Assembly: GCA_036365515.1 (NCBI GenBank)
Contig: CM070874.1
Coordinates: 210,670,297-210,734,296, forward strand
DNA: 64,000 nt
Reading direction: 5' to 3'
Source: Torymus aiolomorphi
Taxonomy: Eukaryota; Arthropoda; Insecta; Hymenoptera; Torymidae
Part shown: piece by piece, positions 33,203 through 45,560 of the stretch
How the letters are laid out: every line of letters begins with the position of its first letter
Numbering within the stretch: the stretch's first letter is position 1
Position numbers and translations under genes: made by a program
Notes under the pieces: model-generated
Databases searched by the model: none
What the model was told of the DNA's origin: nothing
The model's input: only the letters and a program-made list of their open reading frames with translations

Positions 33203-34140
33203 CCACGTGGAGATGATGAAATAAGACGAGGAGAGAACGATAGGCATGTGAATGAGTGCGAGTGAGACAGATAATGAAATTATTACTTTAACATATCCTG
33301 TGATTTATGTTGTTCCCAGAGAGTAAGCAAGACGTTTTTCTGATGAAACAAGCTGTTTTCTATGCAGTCATATGCACACCGATGTATATAAACCCATATC
33401 TCGGAAATTATTGTCCCAATGATGGTCCCCATATATCTGTGCTAACCATCCTTCTTTTAGGCGAATAATTAACGAGCATGGTGTGTGATCGTCCTGACTC
33501 CCTCAATGTATGTTCGGCCCATATGCATTTTGTCCATAGGCCTCATTATTGATAATAATCGAGTTCCGTGGTGAGCTGAGGGGGACGGAGGGGGCCATGA
33601 AGTGCCGACTTGGAGGGGATGGCGGCGCTGGAAGGTGCGCAAGCTCAACCCTGCGTGTATGAAGATAAGCCGACTGCGCATCCCCCTAGGAAAGGATGGA
33701 ACGAGGTCACATAAATAGGGTTGCGCTCTCATGAGAGCGCCAGTTCACCCTCCGTAGCAGTCCCAGGGAGACACGCGCAAGTGTCTCGCGGAAGAGCCTT
33801 TTCCTTTTCAGCCACGTGTTTCGACCACCTGCAGTCGTGCGCCGCACACAGCCAAGCAGCCTTCGTTTGGTTCGTCCGTCGGATCTTTTTTTGAGTTCTT
33901 TCGAGAGTAAGGTATAGTGTAAGCGATAGGCCTGCGATTACTCCTTCGGGATAAAGTGGGCCAAGTTGAGTCGGTTCGCCCAACTCGGCGCTATTTATCA
34001 CATGATTAATCGGGCGTAGAGGTGTAAAGCCAGGGAAGTCATAGTCTCCCTCCCAGACCCGGTGTTACTCGACCGCAATGTCACCAACACATAAGGGGAC
34101 CGGTTTGTCTCTGCGTTACGACATAGTGCGTCGCGAGGAC
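33203..34140 (+). mobile_element. Possible solo LTR or retroelement 5' region
   Basis: A GC-rich block in AT-rich surroundings carrying a well-formed core promoter at 33711-33773. Directly downstream is AGACACGCGCAAGTGTCT, a short stem. No gag or pol frames and no matching second LTR exist in the window; ends and target duplication are unresolved. A host promoter is the alternative. Confidence 0.35.
33711..33773 (+). promoter_or_regulatory. Core promoter with TATA, initiator and DPE
   Basis: ATAAATAG at 33711-33718 is 31 bp upstream of the A at 33742 within CCAGTTC, which fits the arthropod initiator TCAKTY with one mismatch. AGACA at 33769-33773 occupies +28 to +32 and fits the downstream promoter element RGWYV exactly. 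The three spacings agree with known arthropod core promoters. Direction is rightward. Confidence 0.6.
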
Positions 34141-35270
34141 CAGTAGTTTCTTTTATCTGTTATCTGGGATTTTTTTTTCTTTTTCTTTCTTTTCTATTTC
34201 CTTTTTTTTTTTTTGCTTTTTGGGTATGCGTCGTGGACGGTTAGGTATAGGCGTAATAGATACACATAGAAACTTATAAATTTTCTTTTCTTTGTTATTT
34301 TTTTTTTCTTTTGTTTTACAACTTCACGGAATTTCGGGAAATCCGGGAATCTTTCTTGCTGTCGAAGACCTATGTGTTGTGGGAGGTTAGGGATACTTGT
34401 GATAATCAATAACTTTCAAAATGCCATATCTCATTGAATTTCGCTAATAATCGAGAAATTCCTTTTGGGTACTGCGGTCACGTGTATGCGATTTAAACAA
34501 AATTTCGTTAGCATACCTGATCAGGTTTTTCTATACCTAGATCCATTTTTTTTTCCTTTTGTTTCGAGAATCTAGGAGAGACATTCATGCAGACATATAG
34601 CTACCAGGCGTAGGCAATGATAAACCTTAGTCAAGATTGTTAATAACTAATAAAGATATTTTTTTTTGTCTTTCTTAATTTTTACGTGGTTTTGCATTAT
34701 ATCGAGCCGCCAATCGAGGTTATCCCTCGTTCTTTTTTTTATGTATTTTTTTTATTGTTATATTACTTATTCGCTCATGATCCACATATTTTGTATCAAT
34801 AATTTTGAATGCGACCTAAATAAGTGTAGCGAATAAAACTTTTTTTCTTGTTACATTTTATATTGTTATTTAACACCTGGGCGTTTTTGCACCACCTATC
34901 CTATTTCCTGACATTTTCACCTGCGTATTGATTAACAAATTACAAATATTATTAATAATCTATTTGAATTTTTCTTACGTTTTTGCTATTTATTTTGAGT
35001 CTTTTAATTTACTACTTTCTGCTTATTAAATAATTTTAATGTAATAATCTTTGCTATTATTGAGAACATTTTTTCATTATTAAAATTTATTAATTTTATA
35101 AAAATAATTACATAAATATAATACATTTATCGAACGACCGAGGACATCAGCAGCAGAGCGGGCGATATTGATACCTTCAACGATCAAGAATCATATATAT
35201 ATATCGTTAGTCACCATTGCACTTAGGCGACTCCAAACCTATTCGTCCCTCCCCTATCCTTAGAACCCTT
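34141..35270. other. A/T-rich stretch with poly-T runs
   Basis: Long T-runs, mainly between 34165 and 34330 and around 34660-34760. No gene or clear repeat unit is seen. Confidence 0.5.
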
Positions 35271-35274
35271 ACAA

Positions 35275-36058
35275 ACCTTTCAAACCATTAACTTTGTCTA
35301 AACTTTCAATAAAATTTATGTAAACTTTTTCTATTCTTTGTCTAAACTTTGACTGAACTTTATCCAAACTTTGTATAAACTTTGTATAACGCTCCAAGCC
35401 TGGCTTAAAGTCTGGGTTAAAATCTGGGTTGATGTATGGCTTCAAGCCAGACTTTTAGCAAAACTTCGAGCGTTATATAAAGTTAATGCACAGTTTAGAT
35501 AAACTTCAGTCAAAGTTTAGGCAAAGTTTAGATAAAGTTTGGATAAACTTTGGACAAAGTGTAAGCAAAGTTTGTACAAAGTTACAAGGTCTTGATGAAA
35601 GTTTCGCTTAAAGTGTTGCTCGAAGTTTCGATAAAAGTCTAGATTAGTCAAGCCGGACATCAACACAGACTTTAACCCAGACTTTAAGCCAGACTTCGAG
35701 CGTTGTACAAAGTTTAAACACAGTTTGAATAAAGTTCAGCCAAACTTTAGATAAAGTTTAGAAAAAGTTTACATAAATTTTATTGAAAGTTTAGACCAAG
35801 TTAAAGGTTGAAACGGTTGAACGTTTTTTTTTATTAAAGGTTTTGATAAGGTTTAGCTAAACATCGCTTGAAGTTTTACAAAACTTTCTAATAATGAGTT
35901 CGTGATATGAACTTTCACCAAAGAAGGGATTTTCTTGTCAAAAACTTGTTACATATGGGAGTGAACCACCTCCGAAAATGAAGAGCGACTTTTCTCCCTT
36001 GTTACGTAGTCTAATAGTATTGGACTCGCGGTTACATTGATCATTATCAGACGGGCGC
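35275..36058. mobile_element. Foldback-like element, copy 2 (core plus right arm)
   Basis: 35275-35415 and 35640-35820 are inverted copies rich in CTAAACTTTG/CAAAGTTTAG, each bounded by TATAACGCTC or GAGCGTTGTA phrases. In between are further inverse pieces (AAGCCTGGCTTAAAGTC and AAGCCAGACTT). 35825-36058 is the reverse complement of the arm found at 32461-32775 and 46147-46460. The left arm is missing. The right end abuts satellite A at 36059. Confidence 0.75.
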
Positions 36059-38622
36059 TTATTGATAATCTTAAGAGTCCAAATCGAAGTTGACGCCTTT
36101 TTTTTAGACTAATTTGTTCAACATAAATATTTGAAAAATGAAAGTTAAAATGTACTTTATAAACTATTCTTTTCCATACCACACGTAATCCCACGCTATC
36201 CTACGTAACCAACTTTACTTTACATAACTTCATTATTTTACTCCCTAGGTGTACACTGTGCTAATGTATTTATAACTAAACAATTATTTTTCATTATTTT
36301 CTTAATTTTTAAATGAATAATTTTAAATATAATATACTTTTAGCAATTTTAAAAAAGCAAACGTCGACACTAATTAATGATTTTCTCAAGAAACCGGGCT
36401 TTGGACTGTTTCTTAAGATTCTGAAGAAACAGTTCAAACTGCTATTTCTTGCGATTATCGAGAAATGGAAGTTGATTCTATTTTTTCAGACTAAGTTGTA
36501 CACCGTTAATACTTGGCATATCAAAGTTTGTTAAAAAAAATAGTTTATAAACTATTTAATTACATATATTTATTTTTCAATATGTTATTAACCTATAAAT
36601 TAATAATATAAAATGTAACCTATTTTCAATATAAAAGCATCCACACTGTTTACTCAGCTTCTCAATTAATAGCATCGACTTCCGTTTATTGGTAATTTTA
36701 AGAGTCCAAATCGCTAATTCTTGAGATTCTCAAGAAATGGAAGTTGACGCTATTTCCTGCGATTCTAAAGAAATACAAGTTGACGCTATTTTTTTCGAAT
36801 AATTTGTTCAACATAAATATTTGAAAAATGAAAGCTAAAATGTAGTTTATAAACTATTCTTTTCCATACCACACGTAATCCGACGCTATCCTACGTATCC
36901 AACTTTACAGTTACATCATTTGATTATTTTACGCCCTAGGTGTATAATGTACTAATGTATTTATAACTAAACAATTATTTTTCATTATTTTCTTAATTTA
37001 TAAATTACTAATTGGGAAAATAAGAAACCTTTTGTAATTTTCAAAAAAATAAACGACAACACTGTTTCATGAGATTCTGAATAAACCGGAATTCTGACTG
37101 TTTCTTGAGATTCTCAAGAAACGGTTCAAACCGCTATGTCTTGAGATTGTCAAGAAATAGAACTTGACTATATTTTTTGAGACTAAGTTGTACAACATTA
37201 ATATTTGGCACATCTAAGTTAATTATCGAAAATAGATTATAAACTATTTGATTACTTATGAATTTATTTTTCAATATGATATTAACCTATAAATTAATAA
37301 TTAGAAATATAACATATTTTCGATAAAGAAACGTCCGTACTGTTTACTCAGTTTCTTAAGAAACCGCGTCGACTTCCATTTATTGATAATCTTAATAGTC
37401 TAAATCGCTAGTTCTTGAGATTCTCAGGAAATGGAAGTTGACGCTATTTCCTGAGATTCTGAAGAAATGGAAGTTGACGCCTTTTTTTTTGGACTAATTT
37501 GTTCAACATAAATATTTGAAAATCAAAGTTAAAATATAGTTTATAAACTATTCTTTTCTATACCACACGTAATCCCACGCTATCCTACCTAACCAACTTT
37601 ACTTTACATAACTTGATTATTTTACATATAGTACTAATGTATTTATAACTAAACAATTATTTTGAACAATTTTCTTAATTTATCAATTACTAATTGGGGA
37701 AATAAGAAACATTTTGCAATTTTAACAAAGCAAACGTCGACACTGATTAATGATTTTCTCAAAAAACCGGGCTTTGGTCTGTTTCTTGAGATTCTCAAGA
37801 AACAGTCCAAACCTCTATTTCTTGAGATTATCAAGAAATGGAAGTTGACTCTATTTTTTGAGACTAAATTATACATCGTTAATACTTGGTACATCCAAGT
37901 TTGTTATAGAAAATAGTTTATAAACTATTTGATTACTTATGAATTTATTTTTCAATATGACATTAACCTACAAATTAATAATTTGAAATATAACATATTT
38001 TCAATATAGAAACATCCACACTCTTTACTCAGTTTCTCAATAAACAGCATCGACTTCCGTTTATTGATAATCTTAAGAGTCCAAATCGCTAATTCTTGAG
38101 ATTCTCAAGAAATGGAAGTTGATGCTATTTTTTTCGATTAATTTATTCAACATAAATATTTGAAAAATGAAAGTTAAAATGTAGTTTATAAACTATTCTT
38201 TTCCATACCATACGTAATCCCACGCTATCCTACGTAGCAAACTTTACACATACATCACTTGATTATTTTACGCCCTAGGTGTATAATGTACTAATGTATT
38301 TATAACTAAACATTTGTTTTTCATTATTTTCTTAATTTTTAAATGAATAATTTTAAATATAATATACTTTTAGCAATTTTCAAAAAGCGAACGTCGATAC
38401 TGATTAATCACTTTTTCAAGAAATCGGGTTTTGTACTGTTTCTTGAGAATCTCAAGAAACAGTCCAAATCGCTATTTCTTGAGATTCGCAAGAAATAGAA
38501 GTTGAAGCCATTTTTGGAGACTAAGTTATACATTGTTAATATTTGACAAATCAAAGTTAGTTATGGATTATAGTTTATAAACTATTTTGGTTACATATTA
38601 ATTTATTTTTCAATATGGTATT
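36059..38622. repeat. Satellite family A, second array
   Basis: Same unit and orientation as 1-10228. Anchors (GAAACGTCC or variants) at about 36635, 37328 and 38009 give 681-693-bp units, all of the long type. It ends at CAATATGGTATTAA. More diverged among units than the first array. Confidence 0.9.
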
Positions 38623-39986
38623 AAGGAAATTGGATTGATAAATTTACATGTATCATGCGAATATAAATATTAATAATAAATCAATTGAGACAACGATTAG
38701 TCTCAGATTTTCTGATTAGCCAATCTGATCCAACATGAGAGCTAACACATATCCCGATGTAGGGGCGAATAGGTGCAACAAAGAATCAATCGCCGACGAA
38801 GGCACGCGTTGCCGACGGCGAAGCCCGTCGTAGCGAGCAGTGTAAGGTCGAGACAGCGAACAAACGTGAGCAGCGGACGACGAAGGTGCTTTGCGTTCAA
38901 GCGCTCATTGTGTTTCAGTATGCGCTGCTTTTCTTATAGTCTTCATCCCGTCAAGCTTCTCCCTCTCGCCGAATAACAGACTTAACTGGTAAAAAAATCA
39001 GCATGTACCATCACATTGCGAGGAAATCATCTCCTGCATCTGAGAGTGTAGTCATAAACCAAAATAGATCTCAAAAACGTGCTCAGCCGGTCGAAAAACC
39101 CTCAGGTACCCTGAGATTGTAACAGTCCTAATTCTGGGATCAAAATTAGAGAAATTATTTTGCTATTATATTGATGAGTTTAAAGTAATATTTAAACAAT
39201 TAGTTACTTAACTAATAATTTCCTATTTATTACGTATTCCCTTATTAATAAGTTATAAGTTATCTAGTTAGCATAAACAGATCATTTTCAGTATGATTAT
39301 TTATAAATTAACCGATTGTTATTAACTGATGCCAATAATTTTTTAGTTTATTTAATTATTAAATTTGAGTAATAGAATCATTAACAAATAACTAAAACGG
39401 AAATTTTATAAAACTCAACATAAGAGAATGTTTAGCACGCGAGTATTTAGTAGAGATAGAAACGCTTTAACGATGATATAGGATATAGTTTAGTTGTAGC
39501 ATAGAATCAAAACACGGCCGGCCGACGGTTGATATAAACACGAATTCGCGCGGCGGGCGACATCGTATGACGTCACGATGCCGATCATCCATGAACACGC
39601 TGCATGCATGTATATGTGTTTAATCCATCTTCCTGCGCGGAGAGCGAGGAATAATAATGTATAAAATCAGTGTGATGCGTGGCACCTAGATCGCACATGA
39701 GGTGTATGATGGGTGGCGCTAGCGAGAGCGATTGATTGCGCGATTTGCGAGATCAGTCCGCTTTGCAGAACGCCCTGGCCCACACCTGGGGAACCCTTTC
39801 TCTCATACGTGTATGACTTGACTCACACATCAAGGTACACGTATGAAGTGAAGTTATCTTGATATGAGTCACATTGCGGAAAATCGTTGATTAAATTGAT
39901 TTTATGCCCACAGCTTCGGATAATAAAGACAGAAACTATTATAATTTTTTTACCTTAAATCTGCTGAATTTTTTCAATGTCCTGAT
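38623..39986. other. Segment between satellite A and repeat E, no gene recognised
   Basis: 1.36 kb absent from the corresponding place at 10226-10230, where A and E are directly joined. CpG-rich parts at 38770-38960 and 39500-39800; the latter holds a perfect cAMP-response-type palindrome TGACGTCA (39568-39575) and inverse phrases around CATACGTGTATG (39806). A promoter is possible but no core elements align. Confidence 0.4.
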
Positions 39987-40352
39987 TATATTCCGAACCA
40001 AAAGAAAACCAGTTTCTTTCCCCGATCCTGGACTATACATGAAAGTATTCAGTTTCTTAATTAAAGAGAAATAACCACTACAAGTTAATTCTTAATTAAA
40101 TAACAAGCCTTCAATTAAAGATTAATAGATTAAAATCATTTATTTTTATATCAATGTAGTACTTCATTCTTGTATAAATAAAAATTGGATTTTTGTTTTT
40201 AAAGACGTTAGAATGAGCGAAGGGATTGAAAGCTTTAATGAGGAAAAGCATTTAATCGAAAATGAAAAATTGATATTATTTTTTCATTAGATTTTATGCG
40301 ATTAGGTCATGAAAAATAATAATGTTTAATGAAAGTTGTATTAATGGGAAAT
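39987..40352 (+). repeat. Dispersed repeat E, copy 2
   Basis: Same orientation as 10226-10605, with a small deletion around 40127. Its end (TTAATGGGAAAT) overlaps the start of direct repeat H. Confidence 0.85.
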
Positions 40353-40992
40353 CTGTGTATACAGTTCGTTAAGTGAAGCCGACAAAGAATAAAATACGTA
40401 ACATTGGCTTCGTTAATCGCAACTACTACTGCCATCTGCCGTTCTCTACAAAAACGTCAATATGCGCAGTACGATACTGCGCACATTCGGCCTGCGCTCA
40501 TGAATTGGCGCCGTAACGCCGCGATAATGCGCGATTCTTTGGCTCGCCTTACCTAAGTACAATAATACACATTCTTTATATTAATACATGAATATCTTAA
40601 TAATAATAATATAACTACATATTATGCACTTTAACAACTATAGATATACATAATATAGATAATTTAAAAATACTTATCTTGGGTTTAGACATCGTATTCT
40701 CTAATTCTGCCAAAAATAGTCCGAAGACAATTTTTCTTACTTTACATTTACACTAGTACTTTACGTAACAAGCGTAATAAATAAGAATGAGGAGAAGTGG
40801 TCCAGCAATAGACAGAAAAATTGAGGGGATAGATGCTACGCATCCGCCGAGGACGAGTCAACTGCGGCAGCTCCTTCTTCTGTCCGGAGTCACGCGTATA
40901 ATGTTAATAAAACAGCTAAGCGCCATAGAACGAAGATCAAATACGACGAGCCGATCATCCCGGCGGCAGGCGGCGAGCGAGCTCGGCCGCAC
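40346..40992. repeat. Direct repeat H, copy 1 (left of satellite B)
   Basis: 647 bp matching 43397-44052 in the same orientation. Starts GGGAAAT, then TGTGTATACAG, and ends CTCGGCCGCAC. It carries a perfect 21-bp palindrome TGCGCAGTA-CGA-TACTGCGCA (40463-40483), conserved in copy 2. Ends of the TG...CA kind and placement either side of a 2.4-kb block make an LTR pair conceivable; no primer site or gag/pol is present. Confidence 0.85.
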
Positions 40993-41007
40993 ATAGGTAC
41001 ATAGGTA

Positions 41008-43396
41008 TTTAGACTTGCTAGCCCATGACATTTGATGTAAATAACGCGGTAATTGTATGGTAAATTCTGTATTACTGCGGATTACTTTTACGACATACTC
41101 GGATACTGCTTATCATAGACAGCGGCAACCGAAAACAGCTCAGAGTAAATGTCTTTTAGCATAATAATGTCAGTCTTTTTTTATAAATATTAAAAATGAG
41201 GATAATAAATGGTTTAATTTATGTTAGGTAATTATAGTGAATCCATTCCCAAACTTGAACCCTACCGTTGTAATTTCCGGTTCTCGGTGATCGAGAAGCA
41301 GAAAACGCCGTACTCGGATGGTTACCGTAGTTTCAGGAGCCTCGCGGACTATTCCGAAGACCAAATAAGTATTGGACATGTCCAAAGTAATTTATCATTT
41401 CGTTATTACCTTATATTTACCAATTTCATCATTCATAATCGTCGTCTGAATACATATATTATTTTTTCCGTCTTCTCGGTAACCGAGATTTGGGAAGTCA
41501 CACGAAATCGATCCAGTTATGTTCTACTTTACTCGCACAGGCATTTAGGCTTGGTAACCTATGCCATTACATGTAAAAGACGCGGTAATTGTACGGTAAA
41601 TCCTGTACTATTGCGGTTTACGTTCACGAGAAACTCGGATACGGCTTATCATAGACAATGGGAATCGAAAGCAGGTCAGAGTCAATGTCTTTTAGCAATA
41701 GTATCAGTCAATTTTTATAAATATTAAGAATAATAATAAAAATAAATGTTTTAATTTATGTTAGGTGATTAATACTGAATCCATTCCCAAACTTGAACCG
41801 TACCATTTGTAATTTCCGGTTCTCGGCGACCGAGAAGCAAGAAATGCCGTGCTCGGTTGGTTTAGGAAGTTTCAGGAGCCTCGTGGACTATTCCGAAGAC
41901 CAAATAATTATTGGAAATGTTCCAAGTAACTTATTATTGCGTTATTACCTTATATTTACCAATTTCGTCATTCATAATCGTCGACTGAATACTTATATCA
42001 TTTTTTCCCACTTCTCGGTAACCGAGATTTGGAAAGTCACACGAAATCGATCCAGTTATGTTCTACTTTACTCGCACAGGCATTTAAACTTGCTAGCATA
42101 TGCCATTAAATGTAAAAGACGCGGTAATTGTATGGTAAATTCTGTATTACTGCGGTTTACTTTGATGACATACTCGGATACTGCTTATCATAGACAGCGG
42201 GAACCGAAAACCGCTCAGAGTAAATGTCTTTTAGCAATAGTATGAGTCAATTTTTATAAATATTAAGAATAATAATAAAAATAAATCTTTTAATTTATAT
42301 TAGGTAATCAATAATTAGTCAATTCCCAGACCTGAACCGTACCATTTGCAATTTCCGGTTCTCGGCGACCGAAGAGCAGGAAATGTCGTGCTCGGTTGGT
42401 TTAGGTAGTTTGAGGAGCCTTGCGGACTATTCCGAAGACCAAATAAGTATTGGACATGTGCTAAGTTAATTATCACTGCGTTATTACGATATATTTACCA
42501 ATTTCATCATTAATAATCGTCGCCTGATTAAATATATCATTTTCCCCCCTTCTCGGTAACCGATATTTGGGAAGTCACACGAAATCGATCCAGTTATGTT
42601 CTACTTTACTCGCACAGGCATTTAGACTTACTAGCGTATGCCATTACATGTAAATGATGCGGTAATTGTATGGTAAATTCTGTATTACTGCGGTTTACGG
42701 TGACGAGAAACTCGGATACTGCTTATCATAGACAATGGGAATCGAAAGAAGGTCAGAGTCAATGTCTTTTAGCAATAGTATCAGTCAATTTTTATAAATA
42801 TTAAGAATAGTAATAAAAATAAATGTTTTAATTTATCTGAGCTAATGAATAATAAGTCTATTCACAGACCTGAACCCACCGTTGTAATTTCCGGTTCTCG
42901 GTGACCGAGAAGCAGGAAAGTCCGTACTCGGTTGGTTTTGATATTTACAGGAGCCAGGAAATGTCGTGCTCGGTTGGTTTAGGTAGTTTCAGGAGCCTTG
43001 CGGACTATTCCGAAGACCAAATAAGTATTGGACATGGGCCTAGTTAATTATCATTGCATTATTACGTTATATTTACCAATTTCATCATTAATAATCGTCG
43101 CCTGATTATTTAATCAGGCGACGATTATTAATGATGAAATATATTTATATAATTTTTCCCCCTTCTCGGTAACCGAGATTTGGGAAGTCACACGAAATCG
43201 ATCCAGTTATGTTCTACTTTACTCGCACAGGCATTTAAACTTGCTAGTCATGCCATTACATGTAAATGACGCGGTAATTGTATGATAAATTCTGTATTAC
43301 TGCGGTTTACGTGACGAGAAACTCGGATACTGCTTATCCTAGACAATGGGAATCGAAAGCAGGTCAGAGTCAATGTCTTTTATCAATAGTATCAAC
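41008..43396 (+). repeat. Satellite B, main array
   Basis: The TTTAGACTTGCTAGC-type anchor is at 41008, 41544, 42083, 42621 and 43234: periods 536, 539, 538 and 613. The last unit is long because it holds a 62-bp palindrome and a repeated AAATGTCGTGCTCGGTTGG stretch. Each unit has the palindrome CTCGGTAACCGAG (for example 41475-41487). Open frames of up to 168 codons are frame remnants of the unit. Confidence 0.92.
43079..43140. repeat. 62-bp perfect palindrome
   Basis: Two 30-bp arms (starting ATTTCATCATTAATAATCG) around TT. Other B units have the left arm once, followed by AAATATATCAT. The right arm is therefore an inverted copy of the left, pasted in place. Confidence 0.95.
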
Positions 43397-44052
43397 GGGA
43401 AATGTATGTGTACAGTTCGGAGTTCGTTAATTCAAGCCGACAAAGAATAAAATATGTAACATTGGCTTTGTTATTCGCAACTACTACTGCCATCTGCCGT
43501 TCTCTACAAAAACGTCAATATGCGCAGTACGATACTGCGCACATGCGGCCTGCGCTCATGAATTGACGCCGTAACGCCGCGATAATGCGCGATTCTTTGG
43601 CTCGCCTTACCTAAGTACAATAATACACATTCTTACTTATTAATACATGAATGTATTAATAATAATAATATAACTATTATTCACTTTAACAACTATAGAA
43701 ATACATATTATAGATAATTTAAAAGTAATTATATTGGGTTTAGATATCGTATTCTCTAATTCTGTCAAAAATAGGCCGAAGTAGATTTTTCTTACATTTC
43801 ATTTTCACTAGTACTTTACGTAAATCAGACAAGTGTAATAAATAAGAATGAGGTGAAGTGGTCCAGCAATAGACAGAAAAATTGGGGGGATAGATGCTAC
43901 TCATGTCGCCGAGGATGAGTCAACCGCGGCAGCTTCTTCTTCTGTCCGCAGTCACGCGTATAATGTTAATCAAACAGCTAAGTGCCATAAAAAGAAGATC
44001 AAATACGACGAGCCCTCATCCTGTCGGTAGACGGCGGGCGAGCTCGGCTGCA
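43397..44052. repeat. Direct repeat H, copy 2 (right of satellite B)
   Basis: 656 bp, same orientation as 40346-40992, starting GGGAAATGTATGTGTACAG and ending CTCGGCTGCAC. Palindrome conserved at 43521-43541. Differs by scattered substitutions and small indels. Confidence 0.85.
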
Positions 44053-44079
44053 CTGAGAATTATTCTCTAAAACTGCTAA

Positions 44080-44830
44080 GAGCGGGCACCTACGTTTCGC
44101 ACATTCCAACGCTTTTACTCGCTAAGTCGATTTACTTTTTTCGCTCTTCTCGCATCGTTGTGACGATGAGATTAGCACTATTTATTCGGTTACAATTATC
44201 TAAATAATTAAATATTATTATGATTATTATAAATATTATTTAATCTGCTTCAACAACTTTACAAAATTACATTATTCGTGGGATAGAGTTTTTTAGGTTA
44301 ATAATATTTCTCTAAATGAATTTTTTCTAATTATGCAGTATTTCATAATACATTTCAATATTAATTAAATTTACTCTTACCATTGTGAATCATTAATACA
44401 CATCCATCGATCACCTTGTTTACGTTTCAAGACATTCGAAAATCCTAGGGACCTTTTTAAACGGGAGGTCTGAAGTTGCCGTAGACCTGACTTGTTGTTC
44501 TTTAACGCGTAGCCTAATTACCACATTTTTAATATTATTTTAAAAATAGAAAAATACATCAAATTACATTCAAAGTACGGTTATCTCGTATCAATTTACA
44601 CCAAATACATGAGAAAAAAATATCTGCTGAAAAAACATAATCTGTCAACTTTGCACCTTGAACTGCACTTTCAACATCAATATAAATAATAATTATCAAG
44701 TCTATCAACAAAAATAAGCATACCATTAGAAAGCTCTTGCTTTGCTCTTTCGAATGCTCTACTACTTTTTCCGAATCGGTTTCGCCAATCATGAGAAAAT
44801 CGTTGGAGAAAAGTGTACGTTTTTAATGGG
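44080..44830 (-). repeat. Dispersed repeat G, copy 2 (inverted)
   Basis: Reverse complement of 25860-26720, shorter through indels. The minus-strand frame 44559-44792 (77 codons) shares a peptide with copy 1. Matching landmarks: GGTCTGAAGTTGCCGTAGAC (44467), TCGAAAATCCTAGGG (44437) and TTCGCTCTTCTCG (44139). Confidence 0.7.
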
Positions 44831-44834
44831 TCAT

Positions 44835-45560
44835 ACTGTATAAGAAGTTCAAGAAGTATCATGACTTTGAAAAAGAGCCATACAAGAGGCAAGTACCTGT
44901 TAAGTCCATCTAGCAGTTCCAGCAATGTTTGCTAGAAGTCAGTTTGCTTTTTAATATTCCTTCGATTTTTGTCGGTCCCATGTCCTTAGGATAATCCTTC
45001 GAAAAGTTCAAGTGAGACCAGTGGCGCGAAATGGCTTACGCAGTGAACTAACGTTAATTGTCTATGCTTACTTGAATGGGATTGCGGCGATAGAGATGCT
45101 CTAAGAAAACACAATTTAGTTATTCATTGACGAATCGATCGTCGTGCGTCTCATTATCGTAGGACGATTATATAAAAAGTTCAAGAAGTATCAGGACTTT
45201 GAAACACGGCCATAAGAGACGCAAATACCTGCTAAGTCCATCTAGCAGTTCTATTGTAATGTTTGCTAGAAGTCATTTTGTTTGTTTATATTTATTTGAT
45301 TTCTGCCGTTCCCATATCTTTAAGATAATCCCTCGAAAAGTTCAAGTGGTCCCAGTCGCGAGAAACCTCTTAAGACACGAATAAGAGTTAATAATGTATC
45401 CTTACTTGAACACGATTTCGGCGGTCAAGGTGCTCTATGAAAACGCCATTTAGTTATACATTGACGAATTGATCATCGTGCGTCTCATTATCATAAGGTA
45501 ATTATATAAAAAGTTCAAGAAGTATCAGTACTTTAAAAAAGGTCCATAGGATACGTAAGT
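44835..45560 (+). repeat. Tandem repeat D, ~333-bp unit
   Basis: AAGTTCAAGAAGTATC at 44845, 45177 and 45511 (332 and 334 bp). Each unit also has CATCTAGCAGTTC, TTTGCTAGAAGTCA, CGAAAAGTTCAAGTG and CATTGACGAAT phrases. The third unit is cut by satellite C. Confidence 0.88.

Noticed and set aside
33340..33375. Additional hammerhead core (CTGATGAAAC)
   Set aside because: No matching GAAA strand with stem II and no stem I partner nearby.
41221..42245. 168- and 150-codon frames in satellite B
   Set aside because: Both are the same frame of successive satellite units, and the other units are interrupted at different places.
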